DNA of 64,000 nt, from NCBI GenBank assembly GCA_963827785.1, contig CAWHCT010000007.1:1-64000 (forward strand). Reading direction: 5' to 3'. Positions within the stretch are counted from its first letter, which is position 1. Every line of letters starts with the position of its first letter. A program made the translations under genes and the position numbers. Source of the stretch: Site-B1 sp963827785. GTDB lineage: Bacteria; Bacteroidota; Bacteroidia; Flavobacteriales; Flavobacteriaceae. This document shows positions 15,839 through 25,457 of the stretch, one piece after another. Below the pieces are notes generated by a model. That model did no database searches and was not told where the DNA came from. It saw only the letters and a program-made list of their open reading frames with translations.

Positions 15839-17377
15839 TTAACCCAACCAGCCTTCTCTATCCAGGCTCCTGTATTGAATAGCTTCACTAAGATGCGTTC
15901 CGTTGATATCATTGACTCCTTCAAGATCGGCTATAGTCCTTGAAACCTTTAATATTCTATCATAGGCTCGGGCTGATAAATTCAATCGTTCCATTGCCGT
16001 TTTTAAAAGATTTTTTGAAGCATCATCTAGAGAACAGTATTTCCTTATTTGTTTGCTGCTCATTTGTGCATTATAGTGAATATTTTCAAATTCTTTGAAT
16101 CTTTCAGCCTGGATATCTCTTGATGCTGTAACTCGTTTTCTAATTTCTATGGAGGACTCTGACTTTCTGTCTTCTGATAATTTTTCAAATGGAACAGGTG
16201 TGACTTCTATATGAATATCTATTCTATCCAATAATGGTCCCGAAATTTTGCTTAAATATCGTTGCATTTCGGCTGGAGACGATGTTACGGGAGCATCGGG
16301 ATCATTAAAATACCCACTGGGACTGGGATTCATACTGGCAACCAACATAAAACTGCTTGGATACGTTACTGTAAATTTTGCCCTTGAAATAGTAACCTCT
16401 CTGTCTTCCAAAGGTTGTCGCATTACTTCTAATACACTGCGTTTGAATTCAGGTAATTCATCCAGAAACAGAACGCCATTATGAGATAAAGAAATTTCTC
16501 CGGGTTGCGGATAAGCGCCACCTCCCACCAATGCAACGTCACTAATAGTATGATGTGGACTTCTAAAAGGTCTTTGAGCCATTAATCCCGAATGTTCTTT
16601 AACCCGTCCAGCGACCGAATGAATTTTTGTTGTTTCCAAGGCTTCCTGAAGAGTCATTGGAGGCAGAATACTTGGTAATCGTTTGGCAAGCATAGTTTTG
16701 CCGGCTCCCGGAGGTCCAACCAAAATTATATTATGTCCACCTGCAGCAGCAATTTCCATGCATCGTTTTATACTTTCCTGACCCTTGACATCTGAAAAAT
16801 CGAATTCAGGATAATCTAAATTTTTATAAAATTCTTCTCTTGTATTTATAATGGTTTGTTCTAACTTTTCGCCTTTATCAAAATAATTTATGACCTGTTC
16901 TATGTTGTCAACACCATAAACTTTGAGATCACTAACAATAGCAGCTTCTTTAGCATTTTGACTAGGTAGTATAAAACCTTTAAATCCTTCTTCTCTGGCT
17001 TTTATAGCAATTGGCAGAGCCCCTTTTATTGGTTGTAAACTCCCATCCAGTGACAATTCACCCATAATTAGAAACTCGTCTAAATTATCTGCTTTTATTT
17101 GATTGGATGCTGCCAAGATCCCAACAGCTAATGTTAAATCGTAAGCACTACCCTCCTTTCTCAAATCAGCAGGTGCCATATTAATCGTTATTTTCTTTCC
17201 AGGAATTTTAAAACCATTATTCTGCAAAGCTGCAGCTATTCTGTAGTTGCTTTCCTTAATGGCATTATCTGGCAGTCCAACAAGATGATAGCCGATTCCG
17301 TTATCAACATTGACTTCCACGGTAATTGTTGTAGCGTCTACACCAAATACTGCACTTCCGTAAACTTTTTTTAGCAT
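15839..17377 (-). CDS. comM: YifB/ComM family Mg-chelatase-like AAA+ ATPase
   Basis: 512 residues, full length. N-terminal ChlI-like domain (VDNGIGYHLVGLPDNAIKES, KKITINMAPADLRKEG), Walker A GPPGAGKTMLAKRLPSILP, Walker B VLFLDELPEF, and the RSPHHTISDVALVGGGAYPQPG block. ComM proteins are hexameric helicases that promote branch migration during natural transformation in the bacteria where they have been studied. Whether this organism is competent is not shown. The symbol follows the family. Confidence 0.93.
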   Translation of the reverse strand: MLKKVYGSAVFGVDATTITVEVNVDNGIGYHLVGLPDNAIKESNYRIAAALQNNGFKIPGKKITINMAPADLRKEGSAYDLTLAVGILAASNQIKADNLDEFLIMGELSLDGSLQPIKGALPIAIKAREEGFKGFILPSQNAKEAAIVSDLKVYGVDNIEQVINYFDKGEKLEQTIINTREEFYKNLDYPEFDFSDVKGQESIKRCMEIAAAGGHNIILVGPPGAGKTMLAKRLPSILPPMTLQEALETTKIHSVAGRVKEHSGLMAQRPFRSPHHTISDVALVGGGAYPQPGEISLSHNGVLFLDELPEFKRSVLEVMRQPLEDREVTISRAKFTVTYPSSFMLVASMNPSPSGYFNDPDAPVTSSPAEMQRYLSKISGPLLDRIDIHIEVTPVPFEKLSEDRKSESSIEIRKRVTASRDIQAERFKEFENIHYNAQMSSKQIRKYCSLDDASKNLLKTAMERLNLSARAYDRILKVSRTIADLEGVNDINGTHLSEAIQYRSLDREGWLG

Positions 17378-17413
17378 TTAAATGAGGATTTAGCCAAAAA
17401 TAATAAAATTTGA

Positions 17414-18376
17414 TTAATCAAAACTATTAATAAATTCTAAGGCTCGTTGCTCGTTATAATAAATATTGTTCTTTTCGAAAAAACCAACATGCCCTCCATA
17501 TTTTGGCATTTCAAGATAGAGATGGGAATTGGATTCTGCATTTTTAATGGGAAAACATTCCTTGGATAAGAAAGTGTCATCCTTTGCATTCAAGATTAAA
17601 GTTGGTACGGATATCCCAGACAGGAACTGAAGACTACTGCATTGTTCATAATAGTCTAAAGCATCTGTAAAACCATGGGCTCTTGAGGTGTAAACATCAT
17701 CAAAATCCTGTAAGGTTCTTATTTTTTTGATTTCCTCAGTAGTAACCATATTTGGAAATTGTTCTTGTTTTGATCTTAACTTGTCGATAAGATTTTTTTT
17801 AAACATATCGGCATAAAGAAAATTCTTAAATGTATGGAGTTCAAGGCAAGATCCATATAAATGACAGGGAACCGACACCGCGATGGCTCCTTTTATCTGC
17901 TCCGATATGTCTCTTCCTTCTCCTAAATATTTCAAAGTAACATTTCCGCCGAGGCTAAATCCATTTAAATAAATATTGGAGTATTGTCTTGTCTGTAAAA
18001 TATGTTGGATGACTTCGTCAAGATCTTCAGTTGCACCTGAATGATAGGATCCGTATTTCAAATTTGGTTCACCGCTGCAACCTCTGAAATTTATGCAGAC
18101 AGCATCAAAATTATTCTTGTTGAATATTTTAGCTGTTGCTAACATATAAGGGCGTTGACCATTCCCTTCTAAACCGTGCAAAACTATAATTATTTTATCT
18201 GTTTTATTAGTTGAATAGCTCCAGTCCAGATCAATAAAATCCTGATCTTTTAACGTAATGCGTTCTCTTTCCTGATTTACTCCACTGACTTGCCTGAAAA
18301 TACCCGAATAAATTGTTGAAAATTGACCGCTTTTGAATAAGAAACTTGGTTGGTAATTTGAATTAACAAGAGGCAT
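17414..18376 (-). CDS. YheT-type alpha/beta hydrolase
   Basis: 320 residues, alpha/beta-hydrolase fold. HGLEGNGQRPYM (oxyanion region), NFRGCSGEPN, nucleophile elbow GFSLGGNVTLKYLGE (Ser of GFSLG), late Asp in LILNAKDDTFL and catalytic His in YGGHVGFFE. These are the marks of the YheT/embryogenesis-associated EMB8 group, presumed esterases of unknown substrate. It ends 37 bp before the comM-like start and begins 4 bp after the dsbD stop, so it is co-directional and probably co-transcribed. Confidence 0.92.
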   Translation of the reverse strand: MPLVNSNYQPSFLFKSGQFSTIYSGIFRQVSGVNQERERITLKDQDFIDLDWSYSTNKTDKIIIVLHGLEGNGQRPYMLATAKIFNKNNFDAVCINFRGCSGEPNLKYGSYHSGATEDLDEVIQHILQTRQYSNIYLNGFSLGGNVTLKYLGEGRDISEQIKGAIAVSVPCHLYGSCLELHTFKNFLYADMFKKNLIDKLRSKQEQFPNMVTTEEIKKIRTLQDFDDVYTSRAHGFTDALDYYEQCSSLQFLSGISVPTLILNAKDDTFLSKECFPIKNAESNSHLYLEMPKYGGHVGFFEKNNIYYNEQRALEFINSFD

Positions 18377-18379
18377 TGA

Positions 18380-20344
18380 TCAGTCCTTAAAATTCTCCAG
18401 TCCAACTTTCAACCATTCATAGTAATCATCTGCATCAGGAACATAGGCTGCAGGATAATTTAATAATTCCATATCATGGTTAAGCAAAACATAATACGGT
18501 TGTGAATTATTTTGAAAATTCAGAGTTTGTAATGTGGCCCATTTATCTCCAATAGACCTTATATTTTTTACGCTACCATTTGCTTTTAGAAATTGAAATT
18601 GCTCCTCTTTTGGTAGTTCTCTTCGATCATCAACATATAGCGAAATAATGACGAATTCTTCATTTAGCATGCCATACACTTTATCCTTACTCCACACTTG
18701 TTCTTCCATCTTTCTGCAGTTAACGCAAGCCCAACCGGTAAAATCCAACATAATAGGTTTTCCTTGTTCTTTTGCCGCCGCTACTCCTTCACTTAAATCC
18801 TTATAACAGTTTAGTCCTAGTGGACATTTTGATTCCTTAGCATACAAACTATAAGGTAATGGTGGAGGAAATCCACTCAAGAGCTTTAAATTGGCATAAT
18901 GAGTATTTGTAAGGCCTGGAATTAAATAGATCACAAAGGCTAATACTAAAAAGGCAAATGATCCTCTACCAAAATTGATCTTCTTCAAAGGACCGTCATG
19001 AGGAAATTTTATGATACCTATTAAGTACAAAAATAAACCAAGACCAATTAGTATCCAAAGGCCAATAAATACTTCACGTTTTAAAAGTCCCCAATGCTCC
19101 ACTAGGTCGGCATTTGATAAGAATTTAAGTGCTAAGGCCAATTCAATAAAACCTAAAACAACTTTTACAGTATTCAACCATCCTCCGGATTTTGGTAAGG
19201 AATTCAACCATTTCGGGAACATAGCAAACAACGAAAATGGTAAGGCTAATGCCAATCCAAATCCAGTCATACCCATAGTTAATTGCATTGCACCAGCATC
19301 TGAGGTTAACGAGCTACCTAATAAAGTTCCTAAAATTGGTCCGGTACAGGAGAAAGAAACAATGGCTAAGGTCAATGCCATAAAAAAGACACCAATCCAA
19401 CCTCCTATTTTGTTCGCTTTACTGTCCAGGGCATTGCTCCATGAAGAAGGCAGGGTCAATTCAAAATAGCCAAAGAATGAAATGGCAAAAGCGATAAAAA
19501 TGGCAAAGAAAATAATATTTAAAGTGACATTAGTGGAAATGTTATTTAGGATCTCAGGATCCAATGAATCCAGTAAATGGAATGGCAGACTTAATAAAAC
19601 ATAGATAAGGAAAATAAAGAATCCATAGAGAATTGAATCTCTGATTCCCTTATTATGGTTTCCGGAACTTTTTGTGAAAAAAGAAACAGTAAGGGGTATC
19701 ATAGGAAAGACACAAGGAGTTAATAAGGCTATTAAACCACCTAAAAACCCTAATAAAAATATTGAAAAATGGCTTTTTTCTTTAACTTCTTCAATCTCAT
19801 ATTTATCCCAACCGGTGACATCCAAGTTCAGTTTTTCAGATAAGGTCTTGCTCCTGTCATCAATTTCTGCTATTACTTCAAGACTATCATTATCAACTAA
19901 ATTAAATGTGACTATTTCACTGTCAAAAATACATAGTTCATCATCACAGGCCTGAAAGGATATCTCACTTTCTATGGCCTCTAATTCAGGATCTATTATC
20001 TCAATTCTTTGTGTAAAGGTTGCTTCTCCGTCAAAATAGGTTAGGTCCATTTCAAAAACCTTATCAAATTTAGTTATGCTTTCACTTTCAATAGCTTTTC
20101 CAATTAATTTGAATTGTTCAGTTTTTTGAATGGAATCATAAATGAATTCTGTGGGTATCGCACCTCCTTCCGGTAGATTTTGAGAATACAAATGCCAGGA
20201 TTTTTGAATAGATGCTCTATATATAAGATTGTATTCTGTATCTGAAATTTTCTCAGTTTCAATAGACCATTTAACAGGTTGAATTTGAGAAAAGGAATTA
20301 TAAAATGATAAAAATGCAATTAAAACAACTAAAAAATGCTTCAT
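18380..20344 (-). CDS. dsbD: Thiol:disulfide interchange protein DsbD
   Basis: 654 residues. Signal peptide, N-terminal immunoglobulin-like DsbD-alpha domain with the pair ACDDELC, central domain of eight membrane helices with the redox Cys in TPCVFPMIP and SFSCTGPILG, and a C-terminal thioredoxin-like domain with WACVNCRKME. It passes electrons from cytoplasmic thioredoxin across the inner membrane to periplasmic thiol proteins. Its start overlaps the tilS stop by 4 bp (ATGA), indicating translational coupling. Confidence 0.95.
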   Translation of the reverse strand: MKHFLVVLIAFLSFYNSFSQIQPVKWSIETEKISDTEYNLIYRASIQKSWHLYSQNLPEGGAIPTEFIYDSIQKTEQFKLIGKAIESESITKFDKVFEMDLTYFDGEATFTQRIEIIDPELEAIESEISFQACDDELCIFDSEIVTFNLVDNDSLEVIAEIDDRSKTLSEKLNLDVTGWDKYEIEEVKEKSHFSIFLLGFLGGLIALLTPCVFPMIPLTVSFFTKSSGNHNKGIRDSILYGFFIFLIYVLLSLPFHLLDSLDPEILNNISTNVTLNIIFFAIFIAFAISFFGYFELTLPSSWSNALDSKANKIGGWIGVFFMALTLAIVSFSCTGPILGTLLGSSLTSDAGAMQLTMGMTGFGLALALPFSLFAMFPKWLNSLPKSGGWLNTVKVVLGFIELALALKFLSNADLVEHWGLLKREVFIGLWILIGLGLFLYLIGIIKFPHDGPLKKINFGRGSFAFLVLAFVIYLIPGLTNTHYANLKLLSGFPPPLPYSLYAKESKCPLGLNCYKDLSEGVAAAKEQGKPIMLDFTGWACVNCRKMEEQVWSKDKVYGMLNEEFVIISLYVDDRRELPKEEQFQFLKANGSVKNIRSIGDKWATLQTLNFQNNSQPYYVLLNHDMELLNYPAAYVPDADDYYEWLKVGLENFKD

Positions 20345-21654
20345 TCTTTTAAGGTTATTTTTAAAATATTTTTGGTATTCTCTGTTACTTTATATCGTTC
20401 GTCTAACCGTTGATTTACGACCCAAACCACATCATTATTTGTGCATAGTAACCAGGAATTCTCTTTGGCGACCAAAGATAGTTTTTCATCTTTAAAAAAC
20501 TTGCTCAATTTCTTTTTTCCTTTCATACCAAAAGGGTAAAAATAATCACCTTCTTTCCATTTCCTGAGTATTAGTGGGAACTTTAACAAATCTTTATCTA
20601 GAAATGCTACTGATTTGATTGATTTGTTGATTTGTTGGCTTGTTTCAATATATAAAATTCCAATTGGTGTTACAACTCGATCATCTGTTTGAGAAATAGA
20701 AATGGATTCTAAAACAATCGAATTGTTTTCTGTCAAGATCAATACATTTCGATCTTTTAGTAAACGATGTGTCTTTGAATATACTTTTTTCCCGGATTGT
20801 GCATCCAATAAATTTAGAACATCATCCCATTCTGTAAATCCATAATCATTTAATAATTCATACAAATAGGCCTTTGGGCATGATAATTCAAGAATGTTAC
20901 TTATATCAAAATGAATTTCTGCATCATTAATTTCTTTTATAATTACTTCAGATATATCATCAATTCTATCGTCAATAATTGTTTTAGAATCTTGTAAAAA
21001 ATCTTGAGATTTAATAAAATTCTGAACAAACATAGGGTTGATTTCCTTTAGCTTCGGAATAACTTCCAATCGTAACTTATTTCTCAGATATTTTGTAGAA
21101 GCATTACTGCTATCTTCTCTCCAATGAAATTTATTTGCTTTGGCATAAACTTCGATTTCTTCCCTTGAAAATGGCAATAATGGACGAACAATTTTATTAT
21201 TGATCTCAGGAATTCCAATTAATCCTTCAAGTCCGGTTCCTCTTGACAGATTAATCAAAAAGGTTTCCAGATTATCATCAGCTTGATGTGCTGTTAAAAT
21301 GTAGTCATATTTTAGTTGATCTGCCAATTCATTAAACCAATTATATCTTAATTCGCGGGCCGCCATTTGAATTGAAACCTTGTTTTGATCGGCATAATTC
21401 TCAGTATCAAAACTTTCAATAAACACCTCCACATCCATATTTTCTGCTAGGTTTAAAACAAATTCTTCATCACGGTCGCTTTCTTTACTTCTTAAATTAA
21501 AATTGCAATGTACCAGGGCAAAATTCAGCTTTAATTTGTGGCATAAATGTGTTAAAACAACACTGTCAATTCCTCCTGAAACGGCAATAAGTAATTTACT
21601 CTCATTTAAAAATGAAAGCTTCTTATGTACATGATTTTTGAACTGATGAAACAT
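20341..21654 (-). CDS. tilS: tRNA(Ile)-lysidine synthetase
   Basis: 437 residues. PP-loop LIAVSGGIDSVVLTHLCHK (SGGxDS), HCNFNLRSKESDRDE, TAHQADDNLETFLINLSRGTG, and a C-terminal TilS domain (LILRKWKEGDYFYPFGMKGKKK split over the family block, LSKFFKDEKL). Converts C34 of tRNA-Ile(CAU) to lysidine, which is essential for AUA decoding. First gene of a minus-strand series tilS-dsbD-yheT-comM-DUF2891 with tight spacing. Confidence 0.96.
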   Translation of the reverse strand: MFHQFKNHVHKKLSFLNESKLLIAVSGGIDSVVLTHLCHKLKLNFALVHCNFNLRSKESDRDEEFVLNLAENMDVEVFIESFDTENYADQNKVSIQMAARELRYNWFNELADQLKYDYILTAHQADDNLETFLINLSRGTGLEGLIGIPEINNKIVRPLLPFSREEIEVYAKANKFHWREDSSNASTKYLRNKLRLEVIPKLKEINPMFVQNFIKSQDFLQDSKTIIDDRIDDISEVIIKEINDAEIHFDISNILELSCPKAYLYELLNDYGFTEWDDVLNLLDAQSGKKVYSKTHRLLKDRNVLILTENNSIVLESISISQTDDRVVTPIGILYIETSQQINKSIKSVAFLDKDLLKFPLILRKWKEGDYFYPFGMKGKKKLSKFFKDEKLSLVAKENSWLLCTNNDVVWVVNQRLDERYKVTENTKNILKITLKE

Positions 21655-21711
21655 GCTGTAAATATACGACTTTGTATATGGTATACAATTGCCAAAAAAT
21701 CATTGCATGTT

Positions 21712-21754
21712 ATGATTTTTATCATATTATGATATCCAGTATTTAGTAACTTTA
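21712..21754 (+). promoter_or_regulatory. Predicted FNR-type site and -7 box for the gene at 21782
   Basis: ATGATTTTTATCAT at 21712-21725, identical to the site at 5472-5485, and TAACTTTA at 21747-21754; centres 32 bp apart; start codon 28 bp after the box. Confidence 0.6.
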
Positions 21755-21781
21755 GAATTGATAATGATAAATTTTTTGATT

Positions 21782-22471
21782 ATGAGTACGCTAGATAAAA
21801 TAAACGCGAAAGAGACAAAATCGGCATTTGATAAAAAAGTCTTATCGGTAATTCAACATTTACACCCTTATGTAAAACATAGGTTATATATTGCAGAATC
21901 CACCCGGATTTTACCCAAAAATATGTACTTCTCTAATGGTATTATAGATGATGGTATTGTCAAACTATATGAAAAGGGTTACGATATTGATACCAGTGCA
22001 ATGGAGATCAAATTAAAACTATTTAAAATCATTGATAGAGATCTTGATGAACTGTTTAAAAATGAATCCTTTCATAAAAATACCATAAGTACAAGCATCA
22101 TTCTCGAAGAGGAATTGGAAAAATTAAAAGAGGATTATACTGTAGATGCCGACCTGGATCTGGTTTTGAATACAGAACTAAGTGATATTTCCTATATGCA
22201 GGATAATGGAGAGCATGTTTTTGTTTATGATGACAGTGATTCGAGTGTTCTAAATGCCTTTGAAGTTAAAGACATGTCTTCAATAAAATCAAAAAATCTT
22301 TTAGGTGGTTTGTACCGATGGTTACCAATAATGGCAGCTGACATAATTGACCTTTATGCTTTTGGGAAATTAAGCTTTGAGGAAATAGCTAAGGTGAAAC
22401 ACATTAGTGTAGAACATGTAGAGAAAATATTTATTGCAGTTAAAAAAAGTTTCAGGAATCATTTAGGATGA
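21782..22471 (+). CDS. Sigma-70 region-4-like protein of unknown role
   Basis: 229 residues from ATG 21782 (MSTLDKINAKE). A TTG at 21758 in the same frame lies too close to the -7 box at 21747-21754 and is rejected. The last ~60 residues (LPIMAADIIDLYAFGKLSFEEIAKVKHIS...EKIFIAVKKSF) look like sigma region 4: an LP start, a helix, S-x-EEIA, and a recognition-helix-like segment. The front ~150 residues show no recognisable region 2 (no -10 recognition motif), so it may be a degenerate sigma factor or a transcription accessory protein. The FNR-type site in its promoter suggests redox- or oxygen-dependent expression. Confidence 0.6.
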   Translation: MSTLDKINAKETKSAFDKKVLSVIQHLHPYVKHRLYIAESTRILPKNMYFSNGIIDDGIVKLYEKGYDIDTSAMEIKLKLFKIIDRDLDELFKNESFHKNTISTSIILEEELEKLKEDYTVDADLDLVLNTELSDISYMQDNGEHVFVYDDSDSSVLNAFEVKDMSSIKSKNLLGGLYRWLPIMAADIIDLYAFGKLSFEEIAKVKHISVEHVEKIFIAVKKSFRNHLG

Positions 22472-22612
22472 CCAAATTATGACTTAGGAATGTTGATTTA
22501 TGATTGAGAATGAATACTGATTATACTCACAAAAGTGCAGAAACTTAAATTTGATGAAGCGGATAAAGTATATTATTTCCTCTATTATTAGGTGACTGAG
22601 ACTGAACACTGA

Positions 22613-23914
22613 TTACTTTTCCAATGCTTCTCGCATTGCCTTGGCTTTAATGAGACATTCCTCATATTCCTTAAGGGGGTCACTTTTGGCTGTTATAGCA
22701 CTCCCAACAGAATAAGAGACATACTTATTGGTTTGATTGTATAAGATACTTCTAATGATGACATTGAAGTCGAAATTTCCCTTTGGAGAAATATAACCAA
22801 CTGCACCAGAGTACAAACCCCTTTTGGTCTCTTCTAATTCCTCAATTATTTTCATTGCTGATATTTTGGGAGCACCAGTCATACTGCCCATTGGGAAGGT
22901 AGTTTTAATCACATCAACCAAGTGAATATCTTTTCTAACTTTAGAGACGACTGTAGATATCATTTGATGTACTTGATTAAAGGTATAAACCTTACACAAT
23001 TCTTTCACTTTAACCGATCCTTTTTTGGATGTTTTTGCCAAGTCATTTCTTACCAGATCAACGATCATGATATTTTCACTTCTTTCTTTTTGGTCGATTG
23101 ATAATTTTTTTACCAACTCACGGTCTTTGGCAATATCAGAATCTCTTTTAGCTGTTCCTTTAATAGGTTGAGAAATAATTGTTCTTCCTTTTTTTTGAAG
23201 GTATCTTTCAGGTGAAGCACTAAATAAATACTTGTCATACAATTTCAAAAAAGTGGCAAATGGAGGTTTCGATATTTTATTTAAATGTTGATAGGTTTCC
23301 GTTGGATCTATCAATACATCTTCTGAATAAAACTCCTGGCAAAAATTAGCTTCATAAATATCACCTCGATGAATATGCGATAACATCTTATCAATTTTTT
23401 CAAAATATTCATCTTTATGGATTCTTAATTTTATTTTTATTGCCTCTTTTTCCGGATTGACAGATTTAGCAGTTGGAATTATTAAATTCGAAATGTTGTC
23501 TAAATCCTTTTTTACATCATCCTCTACAACTTTTAAAAATTTGGTTGTGACTTTATTCCCTTTAATAAAAAAGAGTTTTTTAGGTTGAAAGAAATAGAGA
23601 TCCGGAAAGTTTAATCCGTCATAATTTTTGGATTCAAGATCTTCAATATCATTTTTCAGGTCGTATGTCAGATACCCAAAAATCCAGTCGTTGGTTGTAG
23701 ATTGATACTCTTTCAGTTTATCAAAAGCTTCATGATAATCTGTTTGAATACATGTAAAAGCATCTACTGCAAGAACAGCATCGTATTTGGAATATTTTTG
23801 ATGGTAATCATTGGAGTCTAACCAAACAATATCGTCAAATTGCTGACTCCAAACCAGAAGTCTTTCCTTAAAATCTGATATATCCTCTATGTGTTTAGAT
23901 TGCTTTGTTCTCAC
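22613..23914 (-). CDS. pabB: Para-aminobenzoate/anthranilate synthase component I family
   Basis: 433 residues from GTG 23914. A TTG at 23935 is in frame but falls within a TTTG that resembles a promoter box, so the GTG is preferred. Chorismate-binding domain with QPIKGTAKRD, ENIMIVDLVRNDLA, TFPMGSMTGAPKISAM and YSGAVGYISPKG. Length and the PIKGT motif (PIAGT is usual in TrpE) favour aminodeoxychorismate synthase of folate synthesis over anthranilate synthase. No amidotransferase partner is encoded next to it. Confidence 0.88.
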   Translation of the reverse strand: MRTKQSKHIEDISDFKERLLVWSQQFDDIVWLDSNDYHQKYSKYDAVLAVDAFTCIQTDYHEAFDKLKEYQSTTNDWIFGYLTYDLKNDIEDLESKNYDGLNFPDLYFFQPKKLFFIKGNKVTTKFLKVVEDDVKKDLDNISNLIIPTAKSVNPEKEAIKIKLRIHKDEYFEKIDKMLSHIHRGDIYEANFCQEFYSEDVLIDPTETYQHLNKISKPPFATFLKLYDKYLFSASPERYLQKKGRTIISQPIKGTAKRDSDIAKDRELVKKLSIDQKERSENIMIVDLVRNDLAKTSKKGSVKVKELCKVYTFNQVHQMISTVVSKVRKDIHLVDVIKTTFPMGSMTGAPKISAMKIIEELEETKRGLYSGAVGYISPKGNFDFNVIIRSILYNQTNKYVSYSVGSAITAKSDPLKEYEECLIKAKAMREALEK

Positions 23915-24047
23915 GAAAAAAATAGTTGGAAGCAAAGTACCGAAATTAAATATTGATTTGAAACTTTAGACATCCTATAAATCAAAGGGGCATCAAACTG
24001 CAAATGAAAAGATTCTTTCCTCCGCAGGAATGACAATTTTATTAATT

Positions 24048-24055
24048 TATCTTTG
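24048..24055 (+). promoter_or_regulatory. -7 box TATCTTTG of the DEAD-box helicase gene
   Basis: Perfect TAnnTTTG match. It includes the TTG at 24053 that could be mistaken for a start codon, so transcription should begin after about 24060 and the GTG at 24080 is the likely start. Confidence 0.55.
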
Positions 24056-24079
24056 CCCAATAGAAAAAAAATAAAATTA

Positions 24080-25432
24080 GTGCACTTTAAAGATTTAAAT
24101 TTATCGAAACAACTCCTCAACGCCTTAGAAGATTTAGGGTTTGATACTCCGACTCCAATTCAGGAGCAATCCTTTAATGTTGTAAGTTCGGGAAAGGATG
24201 TTGTTGGTATTGCACAGACAGGTACCGGTAAAACTTTTGCTTACATGATGCCCATATTAAGAAATCTGGCCTTCTCTACTCAAGAGAATCCGCGAGTTTT
24301 AATCTTAGTACCTACGAGGGAATTGGTCATTCAAGTTGTTGAAGAGATAGAAAAATTAGCAAAATATATTAATGTTAGAGTTTTAGGGGTTTATGGTGGC
24401 GTCAATATCAATACACAGAAACAGGCAGTAGCCCAGGGACTGGACATTTTGGTAGCTACACCGGGAAGATTATATGATCTGGCTGTAAGCAGAACACTCA
24501 AGTTAAAATCGATTCAAAAACTTGTGATAGATGAAGTTGATGTGATGTTAGATTTGGGATTTAGGCATCAGATTGTAAACATTTTTGATATCATCCCTGA
24601 ACGCAGACAGAATATCATGTTTTCGGCAACTATGACCGAAGATGTCGATGAATTGATCACCGATTTCTTCATTGATCCTGAGAGAGTTTCAGTTGCGGTT
24701 TCGGGAACACCTTTGGATAATATAGAACAGGAACGATACGATGTGCCTAATTTTTATACGAAAGTAAATTTGCTAGAACATTTATTAAATGACACTGATA
24801 CATTCAACAAGGTTTTGATCTTTGTGGCTTATAAAAAAATGGCTGATCGATTGTTTGAAAAACTGGCCGAAACATTCAATGATGAATTGTGTGTGATACA
24901 TTCCAATAAAACTCAAAACTACAGGCTACGCAGTATTGAGCAATTTAGAACTGGTCATAACCGAATATTAGTAGCTACTGATGTGATGGCTCGTGGTTTG
25001 GATATTGATAACATTTCTCATGTCATTAATTTTGACACACCAAAATTCCCTGAAAATTATATGCATCGAATTGGCAGAACCGGTCGAGCAGAACGTGAAG
25101 GGAAATCCATTTTGTTCTCTACTGAAAACGAACAGGGATATGTTGAAGCCATAGAGAGCCTGATGCAAATGGAAATTTCACTGACTGAAATTCCTGAATC
25201 TGTTGAAATATCTAAAGAATTAATAGAGGAAGAACGACCACAAATTAAAGAACGTTATAATCCTTTAAAACGACGTGATGAGGACGCTCCGGGACCAGCA
25301 TTTCATGACAAAGCCGAAAAGAACTTAAAAGAAAACTTAGGTGGCAGTTACAGACGTGAAATAGCTAAGAAATACAAAAAACCTAAAACACGAGGAGACA
25401 AAAATTATAATAAAAGGAATAAAAGAAAATAG
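24080..25432 (+). CDS. DEAD-box RNA helicase
   Basis: 450 residues from GTG 24080 (MHFKDLNLSKQLLNAL after initiation). Q motif FDTPTPIQEQ, Walker A AQTGTGKT, PTRELVIQ, TPGRLYD, motif II DEVD instead of DEAD, SATM, VATDVMARGLDI and HRIGRTGRAEREG. The C-terminal ~70 residues are basic and low in complexity (REIAKKYKKPKTRGDKN), as in RhlE-type helicases that bind rRNA. Likely roles are ribosome assembly or cold-adapted RNA unwinding. Monocistronic by context. Confidence 0.92.
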   Translation: MHFKDLNLSKQLLNALEDLGFDTPTPIQEQSFNVVSSGKDVVGIAQTGTGKTFAYMMPILRNLAFSTQENPRVLILVPTRELVIQVVEEIEKLAKYINVRVLGVYGGVNINTQKQAVAQGLDILVATPGRLYDLAVSRTLKLKSIQKLVIDEVDVMLDLGFRHQIVNIFDIIPERRQNIMFSATMTEDVDELITDFFIDPERVSVAVSGTPLDNIEQERYDVPNFYTKVNLLEHLLNDTDTFNKVLIFVAYKKMADRLFEKLAETFNDELCVIHSNKTQNYRLRSIEQFRTGHNRILVATDVMARGLDIDNISHVINFDTPKFPENYMHRIGRTGRAEREGKSILFSTENEQGYVEAIESLMQMEISLTEIPESVEISKELIEEERPQIKERYNPLKRRDEDAPGPAFHDKAEKNLKENLGGSYRREIAKKYKKPKTRGDKNYNKRNKRK

Positions 25433-25457
25433 ACCGAACTAATAATTCTTAAATTAA

